A stretch of 64,000 bases of DNA, taken from positions 62,001-126,000 of the forward strand of contig JAJPJD010000006.1 in assembly GCA_021324355.1 (NCBI GenBank), written 5' to 3'. Each line of letters begins with the position of its first letter. Positions within the stretch are counted from its first letter, which is position 1. This document shows positions 19,928 through 28,309 of the stretch, one piece after another. Source of the stretch: Actinomycetota bacterium (lineage in GTDB: Bacteria; Actinomycetota; Acidimicrobiia; Acidimicrobiales; RAAP-2). Both the position numbers and the translations under genes were made by a program. Under the pieces are notes generated by a model. It was given only the letters and a program-made list of their open reading frames with translations. It did no database searches and was not told where the DNA came from.

Positions 19928-20674
19928 TCAGCTCGCCAGGTACTTGCCGTAGAAGTTCCAGATCTGGTGCCAGCCGTCCCGAGCCGCCTCGGCGTTGTAG
20001 CTCGGACGCTCCACCCAGAAGAATGCGTGACCGGCGCCCTCGTAGCTGTGGAACTCGAAGGTCTTGTGGTGCTTGGTCAGCTCTTCTTCCATCCGTGCCA
20101 CGTGCTCGGGAGACGGGTTGGCGTCGTTGACCCCGAACAGCCCGAGCAGCGGGCAGCGCAGGTCCTTGGTCATGTCGATGACGGCGACCGGCCGCTGCGG
20201 GGTCAGCTGATCAGGCGTGGCCACCACGCCGCCGCCGTAGCAGTCGACCGCCGCGTCCAGGTCGAGGTTGCATGCGCTGAGATAGCTCTGGCGCCCGCCC
20301 GAGCAGTACCCGATCACCCCCACCTTGCCGTTGGCGCCGGGCTGGGCTTTGAGGAACGCCATCGCCCCGGCGACGTCGTCGAGGCACTGGGCGTCGGGCA
20401 CCCCGCCCGCCGCCCTCGCCGCCGCCGCCGCGTCATCGGCTGACGCGCCCGGTGCATAGCGGTGGAACAAGTTGGGGACCACCGCCCCATAGCCATGCGC
20501 GGCGAAACGACGCGCGATCTCCTTGGTGGAGGAGTCGTAGCCCGGCATGTGATGGATGACCACGACACTCCCGTAGCCGGTGCGCTCCATGGGGCGGGCG
20601 TGGTACGCCTCGATCTCGTCACCGTTCCTCGAGGTGATCGAGATGGTCCCTGCTTCCATCCTGTCGCTGGCCAT
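19928..20674 (-). CDS. Dienelactone hydrolase family protein
   Basis: A 248-residue alpha/beta hydrolase that opens lactone or ester rings, as in chlorocatechol breakdown. The nucleophile is Cys124 in GVIGYCSGGRQS, the family-typical cysteine. The acid is in GVNDANPSPEH and the His is in YEGAGHAFF. AAGGGGG lies ahead of the ATG at 20674. It is transcribed with the small DUF6295-like gene. The substrate is not predictable. Confidence 0.88.
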   Translation of the reverse strand: MASDRMEAGTISITSRNGDEIEAYHARPMERTGYGSVVVIHHMPGYDSSTKEIARRFAAHGYGAVVPNLFHRYAPGASADDAAAAARAAGGVPDAQCLDDVAGAMAFLKAQPGANGKVGVIGYCSGGRQSYLSACNLDLDAAVDCYGGGVVATPDQLTPQRPVAVIDMTKDLRCPLLGLFGVNDANPSPEHVARMEEELTKHHKTFEFHSYEGAGHAFFWVERPSYNAEAARDGWHQIWNFYGKYLAS

Positions 20675-20787
20675 GGATGCCCCCTTGTCGCTGTGGATCC
20701 TGCGGGCCGGCAGCGGCCCAGATCGTCCCCACCGGCCAGCCTGCCGGGAACCACGGACGCCCGGCAACCCCGGGCCCGCAGCGCGGC

Positions 20788-20817
20788 TCAGGCGCCGGTG
20801 ACTTAGGCGCCGGTGAA
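20788..20817. repeat. 15-bp tandem duplication at the end of the enoyl-CoA hydratase gene
   Basis: Two nearly identical 15-base units (core GGCGCCGGTGA at 20791-20801 and 20806-20816). The unit encodes the last codons TGA-stop on the minus strand, so the gene has its real stop (TAA, 20805-20803) followed by a duplicate of its own end with a second stop. Confidence 0.55.
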
Positions 20818-21564
20818 ACGCGGCTCTCGGCGCTGGCTGGACGCGGCCACCCCCTCGGCGAAGTCGGCGGTCCGGCGGAGCCGCTCCTGCTCGGCCCGCT
20901 CGAGATCGGTCGCCTCCCGGACCTGGTCGGCCAGGCCCCGGCGCATGGTCGCTCGGATGGCCCGGACGGCCAGGGGCGCGGCCGCCGCCAGCTCGGCCGC
21001 CATCTGGTGGGCAGCATCGCGGATCTCCTCGGTCGAGCCAACCAGGCGGTCGCACAGCCCGATCGCGTGGGCTTGCTCCCCGCCGATCCGTTGGCCGCTG
21101 TAGAGCAACCAGGCCGCGGCCTGGCTCCCCACCACTGCCGGCAGGCTCACGGTGAGGCCGAACCCGTGGTGGAACCCGAGGCGCGAGAAGTTGGCCGCGA
21201 ACCGGCTCTCGGGGCTGGCAACCCGGAAGTCGGCCGACAGGGCCAGGCCCAGCCCGCCGCCGATCGCCGCCCCGGTGACCGCCGCGACCACCGGCAGCTC
21301 AGCCCGGAACAACCGCACTGCCTGCTCGTAGAGGTCCCCGACCGTCCGCTCGGTCCCCCTGGTGAGGTCGGCGCCGGCGCAGAAGTGCCGGCCCTCCGAG
21401 CACAGCACGATCGCCCGGCACGACCCGGCCTGGAGCTCCTCATACGCATCGGCCACCGCTGCCACCAAGGCGACGTCGAAGAAGTTGTTGGGCGGCCGGT
21501 GCAACTCCACCGTCGCCACCAGGTCGTCGCCGACCTCCACCGTCACGTCGCTCACCACCGCCAC
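20803..21564 (-). CDS. Enoyl-CoA hydratase/isomerase family protein
   Basis: A 253-residue crotonase-fold protein. The CoA/oxyanion elements are GRHFCAGADLTRG and GAAIGGGLGLALSADFRVA; the catalytic-region helix FSRLGFHHGFGLTV carries His in place of the usual acidic residue, so classical hydratase activity is not assured. GTG at 21564 opens the frame; GTGs at residues 3-4 sit better behind GGAGG and may be the true start. It heads toward the dienelactone hydrolase and lies just downstream of an acyl-CoA dehydrogenase gene, which suggests acyl-CoA breakdown. Confidence 0.85.
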   Translation of the reverse strand: MAVVSDVTVEVGDDLVATVELHRPPNNFFDVALVAAVADAYEELQAGSCRAIVLCSEGRHFCAGADLTRGTERTVGDLYEQAVRLFRAELPVVAAVTGAAIGGGLGLALSADFRVASPESRFAANFSRLGFHHGFGLTVSLPAVVGSQAAAWLLYSGQRIGGEQAHAIGLCDRLVGSTEEIRDAAHQMAAELAAAAPLAVRAIRATMRRGLADQVREATDLERAEQERLRRTADFAEGVAASSQRREPRFTGA

Positions 21565-21631
21565 CTCCTCTTCTCCGGCGCTCCTGAGCCGGCCAGCTGG
21601 ACGCTACCGACCGGTGTCGGCACTCCGGAAC

Positions 21632-22885
21632 TCAGCGCGACGGGGCGTTGGTGCGAACCTGTCGAAACGGCAGGTCAGCGTCGACGGACGGCTCCTTGGG
21701 CAGTCCCAGGGCGCGCTCGCCCACGATGTTGTGCTGGATCTCGTCGGTGCCACCGGCGATCGAGCCGGCAGGCACCGAGACCAGGATCTCGCTGATCACT
21801 CCGCCCAGGAGCGAGTCGGGCCCAGCGAGGAGCGCGTGGGCCCCGGCAAGCGAGCCGTGCGCCCGGGCCGACCGCCGAGCAATGTCGCTGCCGGCCAGCT
21901 TGGCCAGCGAGCCCTCGGGGCCCGGTTGGCGCCCGCGGGAGGTGGCCGCCCGGGACCGCTCGACGTTCCATGCTGCCACTCGGTTGCGGGCCACGACGTC
22001 GGCGACCAGCTGCCGCTGGGGCGCGGTCGCGCCAGCCTCACGGGATCGCTCGGCCAGCAGGTCAGGCCGTCCGGCTCGCTGCGGGTACCACGCGTAGGTG
22101 CGGGCGTGCTCTTCGGCCTCGGCCCGGGCCTCCCGAGCGGTTCGGCCCTCTCGCCACCCCTCCACCGAGACCAGCCGGAGCGCGCCCAGGCCACGCTCGT
22201 GGGCGAGGGTGGTGAGCGCAACCCCCCAGCCGGCGTTCACTGCTCCGACCACGTGGCCAGGAGGAACCCTCGCCTCGGTCAGGAAGACCTCGTTGAACGA
22301 CGCGTGCCCGTTCATCTGGCGAAGGGGTCGCACCTCCACCCCCGGCTGGTGCATCGGGAGAACGAAGTAGGTGATCCCTCGATGCTTGGGCGCGTCCCAG
22401 TCGGTTCGGGCCAACAGCATCGCGAAGTCGGCCGAGCGGGCACCGGTGGTCCAGACCTTCTGGCCGCTCACCACCCACTCGTCACCGTCGCGCTCGGCCC
22501 GAGTCATCAGCCCAGCCAGGTCCGACCCGTTCGTCGGCTCGCTGAACAGCTGGCACCAGCGATCCTCGCCGGTGAGGATCCGACGCAAGAAGCGCTGCTT
22601 CAGCTCGGCTGAGCCGTGGGCCAGCAGCGTCGGTGCGGCCAGGCTCATGGCCGCCCCGACCGGCGTGCCGACGGCACCGAAGGCACGGAGCTCCTCCGCC
22701 ACCACTTGGGCCAGCACGGCGGTGTAGCCCTTGCCGAACCACTCCACCGGCCACTGGGGTACCGCCCATCCCGAGTCGGCGAGCAGCGAGCGCCACTGGA
22801 CGAGCGGCCGGTCGTCGTCCCAGTGCGCTTCCAGCCATCCCCGGACCTCGGCCCGGACCTCCTCTGTGGTCGGCTCGCTCACCAC
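21632..22885 (-). CDS. Acyl-CoA dehydrogenase family protein
   Basis: A 417-residue flavoprotein oxidising acyl-CoA thioesters. It has an N-terminal helical domain, the FAD/substrate segment CQLFSEPTNGSDLAGL, the middle beta-domain (WVVSGQKVWTTGARSADFAM) and the C-terminal signature AGGTDEIQHNIVGERALGLP. Start codons GTG at 22885 or 22882 fit the N-terminus; the same frame runs open to 24376 antisense to real genes and should be ignored. Same strand as the enoyl-CoA hydratase downstream. Chain-length specificity unknown. Confidence 0.9.
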   Translation of the reverse strand: MVSEPTTEEVRAEVRGWLEAHWDDDRPLVQWRSLLADSGWAVPQWPVEWFGKGYTAVLAQVVAEELRAFGAVGTPVGAAMSLAAPTLLAHGSAELKQRFLRRILTGEDRWCQLFSEPTNGSDLAGLMTRAERDGDEWVVSGQKVWTTGARSADFAMLLARTDWDAPKHRGITYFVLPMHQPGVEVRPLRQMNGHASFNEVFLTEARVPPGHVVGAVNAGWGVALTTLAHERGLGALRLVSVEGWREGRTAREARAEAEEHARTYAWYPQRAGRPDLLAERSREAGATAPQRQLVADVVARNRVAAWNVERSRAATSRGRQPGPEGSLAKLAGSDIARRSARAHGSLAGAHALLAGPDSLLGGVISEILVSVPAGSIAGGTDEIQHNIVGERALGLPKEPSVDADLPFRQVRTNAPSR

Positions 22886-22981
22886 CTGCACACCCTGGCC
22901 GCTCGTCGGTTCTCGGTCCAGGCTACGCGGTCCACCGCCTTGGTGTCGCCCCGTTCGGGCAGGCGGTGGCAGAGTCAACCG

Positions 22982-23722
22982 GTGACCTCTGAGCTCCCGG
23001 TGGCGATCCTCTTCGACGTCTTCGGCACCGTGGTGGATTGGCGTGAAGGGATCATCCGGGCTGGACGGGCGCTGCCCGATCCCGGTGCCGGGACCCTCGA
23101 CTGGGGCGCGTTCGCCGACGACTGGCGGCGAGAGGGCTACCTCGAGCCCATCGCCCAGATCGTCGCCGGTCGGCGACCGTTCGCCCCGGTCGAGGTGCTC
23201 TTGGCCGAAGCCCTGGCCGGCCTCGTCGAGCGCTACGGCATCGACATCGCAGGCGAGCGGCGCGACCAGCTCCTCGGCGCCTGGCGCCGACTCGACCCCT
23301 GGCCGGACGCCGCGTCGGGCCTGGAGCGGCTGCGCCAGCAGTTCCTCGTCGCCCCGCTGTCCAACGGCAGCTTCGCTCAGCTGACCGAGATGGCCAAGCG
23401 CGCTGGGCTGCGCTGGGACTGCATCATCTCGACCGAACTGTTCGGCACCTACAAGCCCGACCCGTCCGCCTACCGCGGCGCGCTGGACCTGCTCGGGCTC
23501 GCACCCAGCGAGGCGATGCTGGTCGCGGCCCATCCAGGGGACCTGCGGGCCGCCGCGGCCTGTGGTCTGCGCACCGCGTACGTCCCACGACCCAGCGAGT
23601 GGGGGCCGCCATCCGCCCCGCCGCCTCCTTACCGCGATGCTGAGGTGGTTGCGCCAGACCTCCAAGCCCTGGCCGACCAGCTCATCGGCCGGGCTCAGGC
23701 GCGGGTCCGGCGCTCGCCGTAG
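22982..23722 (+). CDS. Haloacid dehalogenase type II-like HAD hydrolase
   Basis: A 246-residue HAD protein. Nucleophile Asp12 is in LFDVFGTVVDW (DxFGT signature of type II haloacid dehalogenases), motif II Ser is in LSNGS, motif III Lys in YKPDP, and motif IV appears as VAAHPGDL, again the dehalogenase variant. Either 2-haloacids or a phosphate ester could be the substrate. Its 3' end overlaps the convergent nitroreductase gene by 28 bases. GTG start at 22982. Confidence 0.85.
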   Translation: MTSELPVAILFDVFGTVVDWREGIIRAGRALPDPGAGTLDWGAFADDWRREGYLEPIAQIVAGRRPFAPVEVLLAEALAGLVERYGIDIAGERRDQLLGAWRRLDPWPDAASGLERLRQQFLVAPLSNGSFAQLTEMAKRAGLRWDCIISTELFGTYKPDPSAYRGALDLLGLAPSEAMLVAAHPGDLRAAAACGLRTAYVPRPSEWGPPSAPPPPYRDAEVVAPDLQALADQLIGRAQARVRRSP

Positions 23723-24288
23723 CGGTCCCAGTAGGTGACCTCCTCCACCGGCCGCCGCCGAGCCTCGCCCCACCGGCCGAGCGGGTAGCCGACCGGGATC
23801 ATCGCCCAGGTCTGGACGTCCTCGGGGATGTCCAGAACTGCCTTCACCTCGGCCTCCTTCAGTCGGTGGACCGTGGTCAGCGCGGTCCCCAGCCCGAGGC
23901 CCCGGGCCGCCAGGAAGAGGTTCTGGCAGGCCGGATAGATCGAGGCGGGGTCGCCGGCCCGGGAACACGGGATGATGATCACCGGCGCCTCGCCCATGTG
24001 GGCCGCCAGATGGTCGGCGGAGCGAAGGATGGCAGAGGGCGCGCCCTCCCCCTGGGCGGCGACGTAGCTCCCCCGGACCGACCCCCAGGCCTCGCCGTAG
24101 AGGCGGCCGATCTCGGCTCGCCGGCGCGCATCGGTGACCACCAGCCACCGGGCGACCTGGCGGTTCCCTCCCGACGGGGCCTTGGTCGCGGCCTCGAGGA
24201 TCGTCCAGAGGTCGCGCTCGGCCACCGGTCGGTTGGGGTCGAGCCGGCGCATGGCCCGTGTGGTGCGGATCGCTTCGAACAGTTCCAT
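23695..24288 (-). CDS. Nitroreductase family flavoprotein
   Basis: A 197-residue FMN-dependent oxidoreductase. It starts ELFEAIRTTRAMRRLDPNRP, the phosphate/FMN-binding Arg motif, then APSGGNRQVARWLVV, and ends with PVGYPLGRWGEARRRPVEEV, all standard for the family. It probably reduces nitro- or quinone-type substrates with NAD(P)H. The 3' end overlaps the HAD gene on the other strand. ATG start at 24288. Confidence 0.9.
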   Translation of the reverse strand: MELFEAIRTTRAMRRLDPNRPVAERDLWTILEAATKAPSGGNRQVARWLVVTDARRRAEIGRLYGEAWGSVRGSYVAAQGEGAPSAILRSADHLAAHMGEAPVIIIPCSRAGDPASIYPACQNLFLAARGLGLGTALTTVHRLKEAEVKAVLDIPEDVQTWAMIPVGYPLGRWGEARRRPVEEVTYWDRYGERRTRA

Positions 24289-24405
24289 CGACCACCATTA
24301 GCACGCCGGTGCCCCGGTTGGCCCACCGGAGGTCGCGAGGGGCGCACCAGGCGCTGCGCTGGCAAGAGGGTTGCATTACCGGCCGGTTTCCACGAACATC
24401 GCAGC

Positions 24406-25455
24406 GTGACCTCGGAAAACCGGTCGCGGCCGGTGCAGCTGCGCGACGTTGCCGCCGAGGCCGGGGTCTCCATCTCGACCGCGTCCCGAGTCCTCACCGG
24501 TTCGGGTCGGTGCTCTGCGGCCGCCCGCCGGGCGGTCGAGGAGGCCGCTCGGCGCCTCTCCTACCAGCCCAACCGCATCGCCAGGGCCCTGCGGGCGCGC
24601 AGCACCGGCAGCGTCGGGATGATCGTGCCGTGGCTGCGCAACCCGTTCTACGCAGAACTGGTCGAAGCAGTCGACGTGTTCTTGGAGCAGGTCGGCTTGG
24701 ACCTGGTGCTGGCAGACGCCCGAGGGCTGTGGGAGGACGAAGCGCGCCGGATCCACGCTTTGGTGTCGCGCCGGGTCGACGGGCTCATCGTCGTGCCGAC
24801 CGACGAGCAGGCGTCGACCCGGGCCATCTTCGAGGCCAGTCGGTCCATCCCGGTGGTCCAACTCGCCTACCAGACCGGCCTCAGCACCGACTATGTCGGT
24901 CTCGACAACGAGCTCGGCATCAACCTGGTGCTGGACCACCTGGTCGAGCTGGGGGCCAACAGTGTCCGTTTCGTCTCTTCGACCATCTCCAGCTCGGCCG
25001 GCCGGGTCCGGCTGCAGGCGTTCTGGCAGGGAGCCGAGGAGCGGTCGCTGCGCCGCGAGGAGCCCATCCTGGGTCGGTTCACCGCCAACTTCGGGCGCCG
25101 GGCGGTCCGCCAGATCCTCGACGACGGAGCGATGCCGGATGCCATCGTGTGTGCCTCGGACGTCGTCGCACTGGGAGTCATCGGCGAGCTCCGAGCCGAG
25201 GGGATCTCGGTCCCCGACGACGTGATGGTGACCGGCTTCGACGACATCGTCTTCGCCGAGCTCTGCGACCCCCCGCTCACCACCATCCACCAGCCTCGCC
25301 GGCGGCTCGCCGATGCGACCGTCTCGGCGCTGGTGGCACGGATCGGCGGGGAACCCCGCGACGCGGTCTGCCGGATCGAGATCCCCCCCCACCTGGTGGT
25401 CCGGCGGTCCTCCCTGCGGGGCCCTCGCCCACTCGCAGCCTCGAGCCTGGGTTAG
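24406..25455 (+). CDS. LacI/PurR-family transcriptional regulator
   Basis: A 349-residue repressor. The N-terminal HTH is QLRDVAAEAGVSISTASRVL followed by the hinge helix YQPNRIARALRARST. The rest is a periplasmic-binding-like sensor domain (GMIVPWLRNPFYAELVEAV; VTGFDDIVFAELCDPPLTTI). GTG at 24406 gives the normal N-terminus. No sugar operon is adjacent, so its targets are elsewhere. A palindrome follows the stop. Confidence 0.93.
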   Translation: MTSENRSRPVQLRDVAAEAGVSISTASRVLTGSGRCSAAARRAVEEAARRLSYQPNRIARALRARSTGSVGMIVPWLRNPFYAELVEAVDVFLEQVGLDLVLADARGLWEDEARRIHALVSRRVDGLIVVPTDEQASTRAIFEASRSIPVVQLAYQTGLSTDYVGLDNELGINLVLDHLVELGANSVRFVSSTISSSAGRVRLQAFWQGAEERSLRREEPILGRFTANFGRRAVRQILDDGAMPDAIVCASDVVALGVIGELRAEGISVPDDVMVTGFDDIVFAELCDPPLTTIHQPRRRLADATVSALVARIGGEPRDAVCRIEIPPHLVVRRSSLRGPRPLAASSLG

Positions 25456-25469
25456 GCGACGGTGCCGAC

Positions 25470-25490
25470 GCCGACCCTGTCGGGGTCGGC
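25470..25490 (+). terminator. Hairpin after the LacI-family gene
   Basis: Perfect 8-bp stem GCCGACCC / GGGTCGGC with a 5-base loop, 15 bases beyond the LacI-family stop and between convergent genes. It probably ends transcription in both directions; there is no clear T-run. Confidence 0.6.
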
Positions 25491-25538
25491 ACGGCAGCAC
25501 CACCACTGACCCCGAGCCGTCCCGACGCCGCGGGCCGC

Positions 25539-26009
25539 TCAGATCCCCGGCGCTTCGATGTTCTGAAGCCGGAGTCGGCCTTGGGCCACCAGCTTGCCGG
25601 TGTCGTGGCTGGTCAGATCGACCGCCCAGAGCTGCTGGACCTTGCCCTGCAGGACCGGGCGGGCCACCACGTCAATGCGGCCGCGCACGACCGGCCGCAG
25701 GAAGTCGGTCGCGTTGTGCGTGCCGACCGCGACCTGGCCGCGCCCGGCGACCGCCGCCGAGGCCCCCAGGGAGCCCACCGTCTCGACGACGGTGCAGAAG
25801 ACGCCCCCATGGACCACCCCCCACGGGGTGTGGTGGTCCTCGGCCACGTGGAGGTGCCCGCGGACCACCGTCCCGGAGACCTCCTCCAACTGCAGCCCCA
25901 GCTGCTCGAGCCAGGCGCCGCTTGTGGTGGGCACCGGGTGGCCGGAGGCGCCGCCCCCGGTCACCGTGGCCTTGGGCCGGTGGATCGCCACGTCGGGCCG
26001 TCCGGACAC
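25539..26009 (-). CDS. PaaI-family hotdog thioesterase
   Basis: A 156-residue hotdog-fold acyl-CoA thioesterase. The conserved active-site helix start is HHTPWGVVHGGVFCTVVETV, in which the Gly-Gly and the acidic residue of the helix are family-typical. ATNATDFLRPV-like spacing follows in THNATDFLRPVVRG. It hydrolyses small or aromatic acyl-CoAs. Single gene, convergent with the LacI regulator. Confidence 0.85.
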   Translation of the reverse strand: MSGRPDVAIHRPKATVTGGGASGHPVPTTSGAWLEQLGLQLEEVSGTVVRGHLHVAEDHHTPWGVVHGGVFCTVVETVGSLGASAAVAGRGQVAVGTHNATDFLRPVVRGRIDVVARPVLQGKVQQLWAVDLTSHDTGKLVAQGRLRLQNIEAPGI

Positions 26010-26080
26010 CGGGCGTTCGCGCGCACGCGCCGACGGTAGCGCCTCGGTAGTGTGGCCATACCGAGTGGCGGTGGGGGGCG

Positions 26081-26716
26081 GTGATCTACCGAGACCGTGC
26101 CGAGGCCGGGCGCCGGTTAGCCGAGTCTCTCCGGCACCTCAAGCCAGAGCACCCGCTCGTGCTGGGGCTCCCGCGGGGCGGGGTGGTGGTGGCCAGCGAG
26201 GTCGCGGCGGCGCTCGGGGCCCCGCTGGACGTCATCGTCGTCCGCAAACTGGGCGTGCCGTTCCAGCCCGAGCTGGCGATGGGCGCGATCGGCGAGGGCG
26301 ACGTCACCGTGGTGAACACCGAGGTGGTGCGGACCGCTGGCCTCGGGCAACAGGACCTCGAGGCGGTCACCCGGACCGAACGGGCCGAGCTGGCCCGCCG
26401 GGCGTCCCGGTACCGGGGAGCACGCCCACCCCTCACGCTGGACGGCCGGATGGTGATTGTGGTGGACGACGGCATCGCAACCGGGTCCACGGCCCGAGCC
26501 GCGTGCCAGGTTGCCAGGGCGGCCGGAAGCGCCAGGGTGGTGCTGGCCGCACCGGTTGGGCCGCCCGGGGTGGCGTCCCGCTTCGCCGGCCTGGCCGACG
26601 AGGTGGTGTGCCCGTGCACCCCAGCCTCCTTCTTCGCCATAGGCGAGGCCTACGGCGACTTCTCCCCGACCAGCGACGACGAGGTGGTCGACCGGCTGGC
26701 ACACGCCGCTCGGTGA
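26081..26716 (+). CDS. Phosphoribosyltransferase family protein
   Basis: A 211-residue type I phosphoribosyltransferase. The PRPP loop is MVIVVDDGIATGSTARAACQ, and GLPRGGVVVASEVAAALG precedes it, a pattern of stand-alone PRTases often fused to hydrolases elsewhere. The purine or pyrimidine partner is unknown. GTG start at 26081 behind a G-rich box; 52 bases upstream of the DNA-repair gene. Confidence 0.85.
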   Translation: MIYRDRAEAGRRLAESLRHLKPEHPLVLGLPRGGVVVASEVAAALGAPLDVIVVRKLGVPFQPELAMGAIGEGDVTVVNTEVVRTAGLGQQDLEAVTRTERAELARRASRYRGARPPLTLDGRMVIVVDDGIATGSTARAACQVARAAGSARVVLAAPVGPPGVASRFAGLADEVVCPCTPASFFAIGEAYGDFSPTSDDEVVDRLAHAAR

Positions 26717-26768
26717 CCCGTCCGGATCCGTCTGGGCAGGGACCCGATCGCGGCGCCATGATCGCCCG

Positions 26769-28193
26769 GTGAGCGGGTTCTCGGCCGTCGTCACCACCGG
26801 CATCTACTGCCGGCCCGGCTGCGCCGGGCGGCCACACCCGTCCAACGTCCGCCCCTTTGCCTTGGCAGCGGCGGCCGAGGCTGCCGGCTACCGGGCCTGC
26901 CTGCGATGCCGGCCATACCGGGCCGACCCCCCCCTCAGCCCCGAGGGGCCCGAGCTCGTCTGCCGAGCAGTCCAGCTGGTGGTGGACGGGCTGCTCGACA
27001 CCCATACCGAGGCCGAGCTCGGCCGACGGGTGGGAGTCTCACCACGCCACCTGCGCCGGCTGTTCGAAGCCCACCTCGGGGTCACCCCCGACCAGCTCGC
27101 ACGATCCCGACGGGCGCACTTCGCTCGACGGCTGCTCGACGACACCGATCTCAGCGTGGCCGACGTCGCCTTCGCCGCCGGCTTCGGCAGCATCCGTCAG
27201 TTCAACCGGGTCTGCCAAGACGTCTTTGCCGCCAGCCCCCGCCAGCTTCGGGCCCGCCGGCGGTCGGGCGACCGGCTGGTCGCCGACGGTGGGCTCGCCC
27301 TGCGGCTGCCGTTCTCGGGACCGCTCGAGTGGGAGGCCGTCCTCGGATACCTCGCTCGGCGGGCAATCCCCGGCGTCGAGCAGGTGGCCGGGGGAACCTA
27401 CCGGCGGACGGTGGTCATAGACGGCGACCCCGGCGTGCTCGAGGTGTCGCTCGGCCGGACGGCCGACCACCTGGTGCTGGTGTGCCACCTTCCCCACTGG
27501 GAAGGCCTGATCCACCTGGTCCAGCGGGTCCGGCGGCTGTTCGGCCTCGACGTGGACCTCGCGCCCGCCCAGCGCCTGCTGGGGACCGACCCGGTGCTGC
27601 GGCCCGTGGTGGCCTCGGCCCCTGGGCTGCGCCCCCCGGGGACCTTCGACTCGTTCGAGGCGGCCGTGCGCACCGTCTGCGGACAGCGGGTCAGCGTAGC
27701 CGCCGCCCGAACGGTCCTGGCCCGGATCGCCGCCCGCTACGGGCGGCCGGTCGGCGGTCTCGGCCCGTGGGGGCTGGAGCGCACCTTCCCCGATCCGGCC
27801 ACGCTGGCCCAAGCGGACCTGGGTGGCCTCGGGCTGGGCCAGGCCCGGGCGGCTTCCCTCCGGTCGTTGGCCACCCAGGTCGCCCAGGGCGACCTCCACC
27901 TCGAGCGGAGTGCACCGCTCGAGGTGTTCGTCGACGCGCTCTGTGCCCAGCCCGGCCTCGGCCCCTGGAGCGCGCACTACCTGGCGCTTCGGTGCGGATA
28001 CCTCGACGCCTTCCCGGCCTCCGATCTCGGGTTGCGCCGGAGCTTCGAGGCGCTCTGGTCACGGCCGGGCTCCCCCCGAGCGCTGGCGCAGGAGGCGGAG
28101 CGATGGCGGCCGTGGCGTGCGCTCGCCGCGACCTATCTGTGGTTCGCACCAAGCCTGGGCCGGCGACTGGCGCCTGCGGTCCCGTCTTCATAG
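26769..28193 (+). CDS. Ada-AlkA hybrid: methylphosphotriester-sensing regulator and DNA-3-methyladenine glycosylase
   Basis: A 474-residue DNA-alkylation-repair protein with three parts. The Ada N-terminal zinc domain has Cys14, Cys18, Cys44 and Cys47 (IYCRPGC and CLRC); the first Cys is the expected methyl acceptor from phosphotriesters. An AraC-type HTH lies at about 80-165 (GRRVGVSPRHLRRLFEAHLG). The rest is an AlkA-type glycosylase with a helix-hairpin-helix (QPGLGPWSAHYLALRCGYL) and the catalytic Asp in PASDLGLRRSF. It both senses alkylation and excises alkylated bases. The O6-methylguanine transferase module of E. coli Ada is absent. GTG start. Confidence 0.92.
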   Translation: MSGFSAVVTTGIYCRPGCAGRPHPSNVRPFALAAAAEAAGYRACLRCRPYRADPPLSPEGPELVCRAVQLVVDGLLDTHTEAELGRRVGVSPRHLRRLFEAHLGVTPDQLARSRRAHFARRLLDDTDLSVADVAFAAGFGSIRQFNRVCQDVFAASPRQLRARRRSGDRLVADGGLALRLPFSGPLEWEAVLGYLARRAIPGVEQVAGGTYRRTVVIDGDPGVLEVSLGRTADHLVLVCHLPHWEGLIHLVQRVRRLFGLDVDLAPAQRLLGTDPVLRPVVASAPGLRPPGTFDSFEAAVRTVCGQRVSVAAARTVLARIAARYGRPVGGLGPWGLERTFPDPATLAQADLGGLGLGQARAASLRSLATQVAQGDLHLERSAPLEVFVDALCAQPGLGPWSAHYLALRCGYLDAFPASDLGLRRSFEALWSRPGSPRALAQEAERWRPWRALAATYLWFAPSLGRRLAPAVPSS

Positions 28194-28309
28194 GGTGCAG
28201 ACGTGCCCCTCTCGGCACCGGCTCGAGCAACGCGCCCCCTGCGCTCCTGCTCAGGGCGGTCGACCGGCGCGCCCAGGTCGGCCGGACCACCCGGCTGCCA
28301 CCACCGGTG

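Noticed and set aside
21632-24376. 914-codon minus-strand frame
   Set aside because: Only the part up to about 22885 is the acyl-CoA dehydrogenase. The rest is antisense to the HAD gene and out of frame with the nitroreductase.
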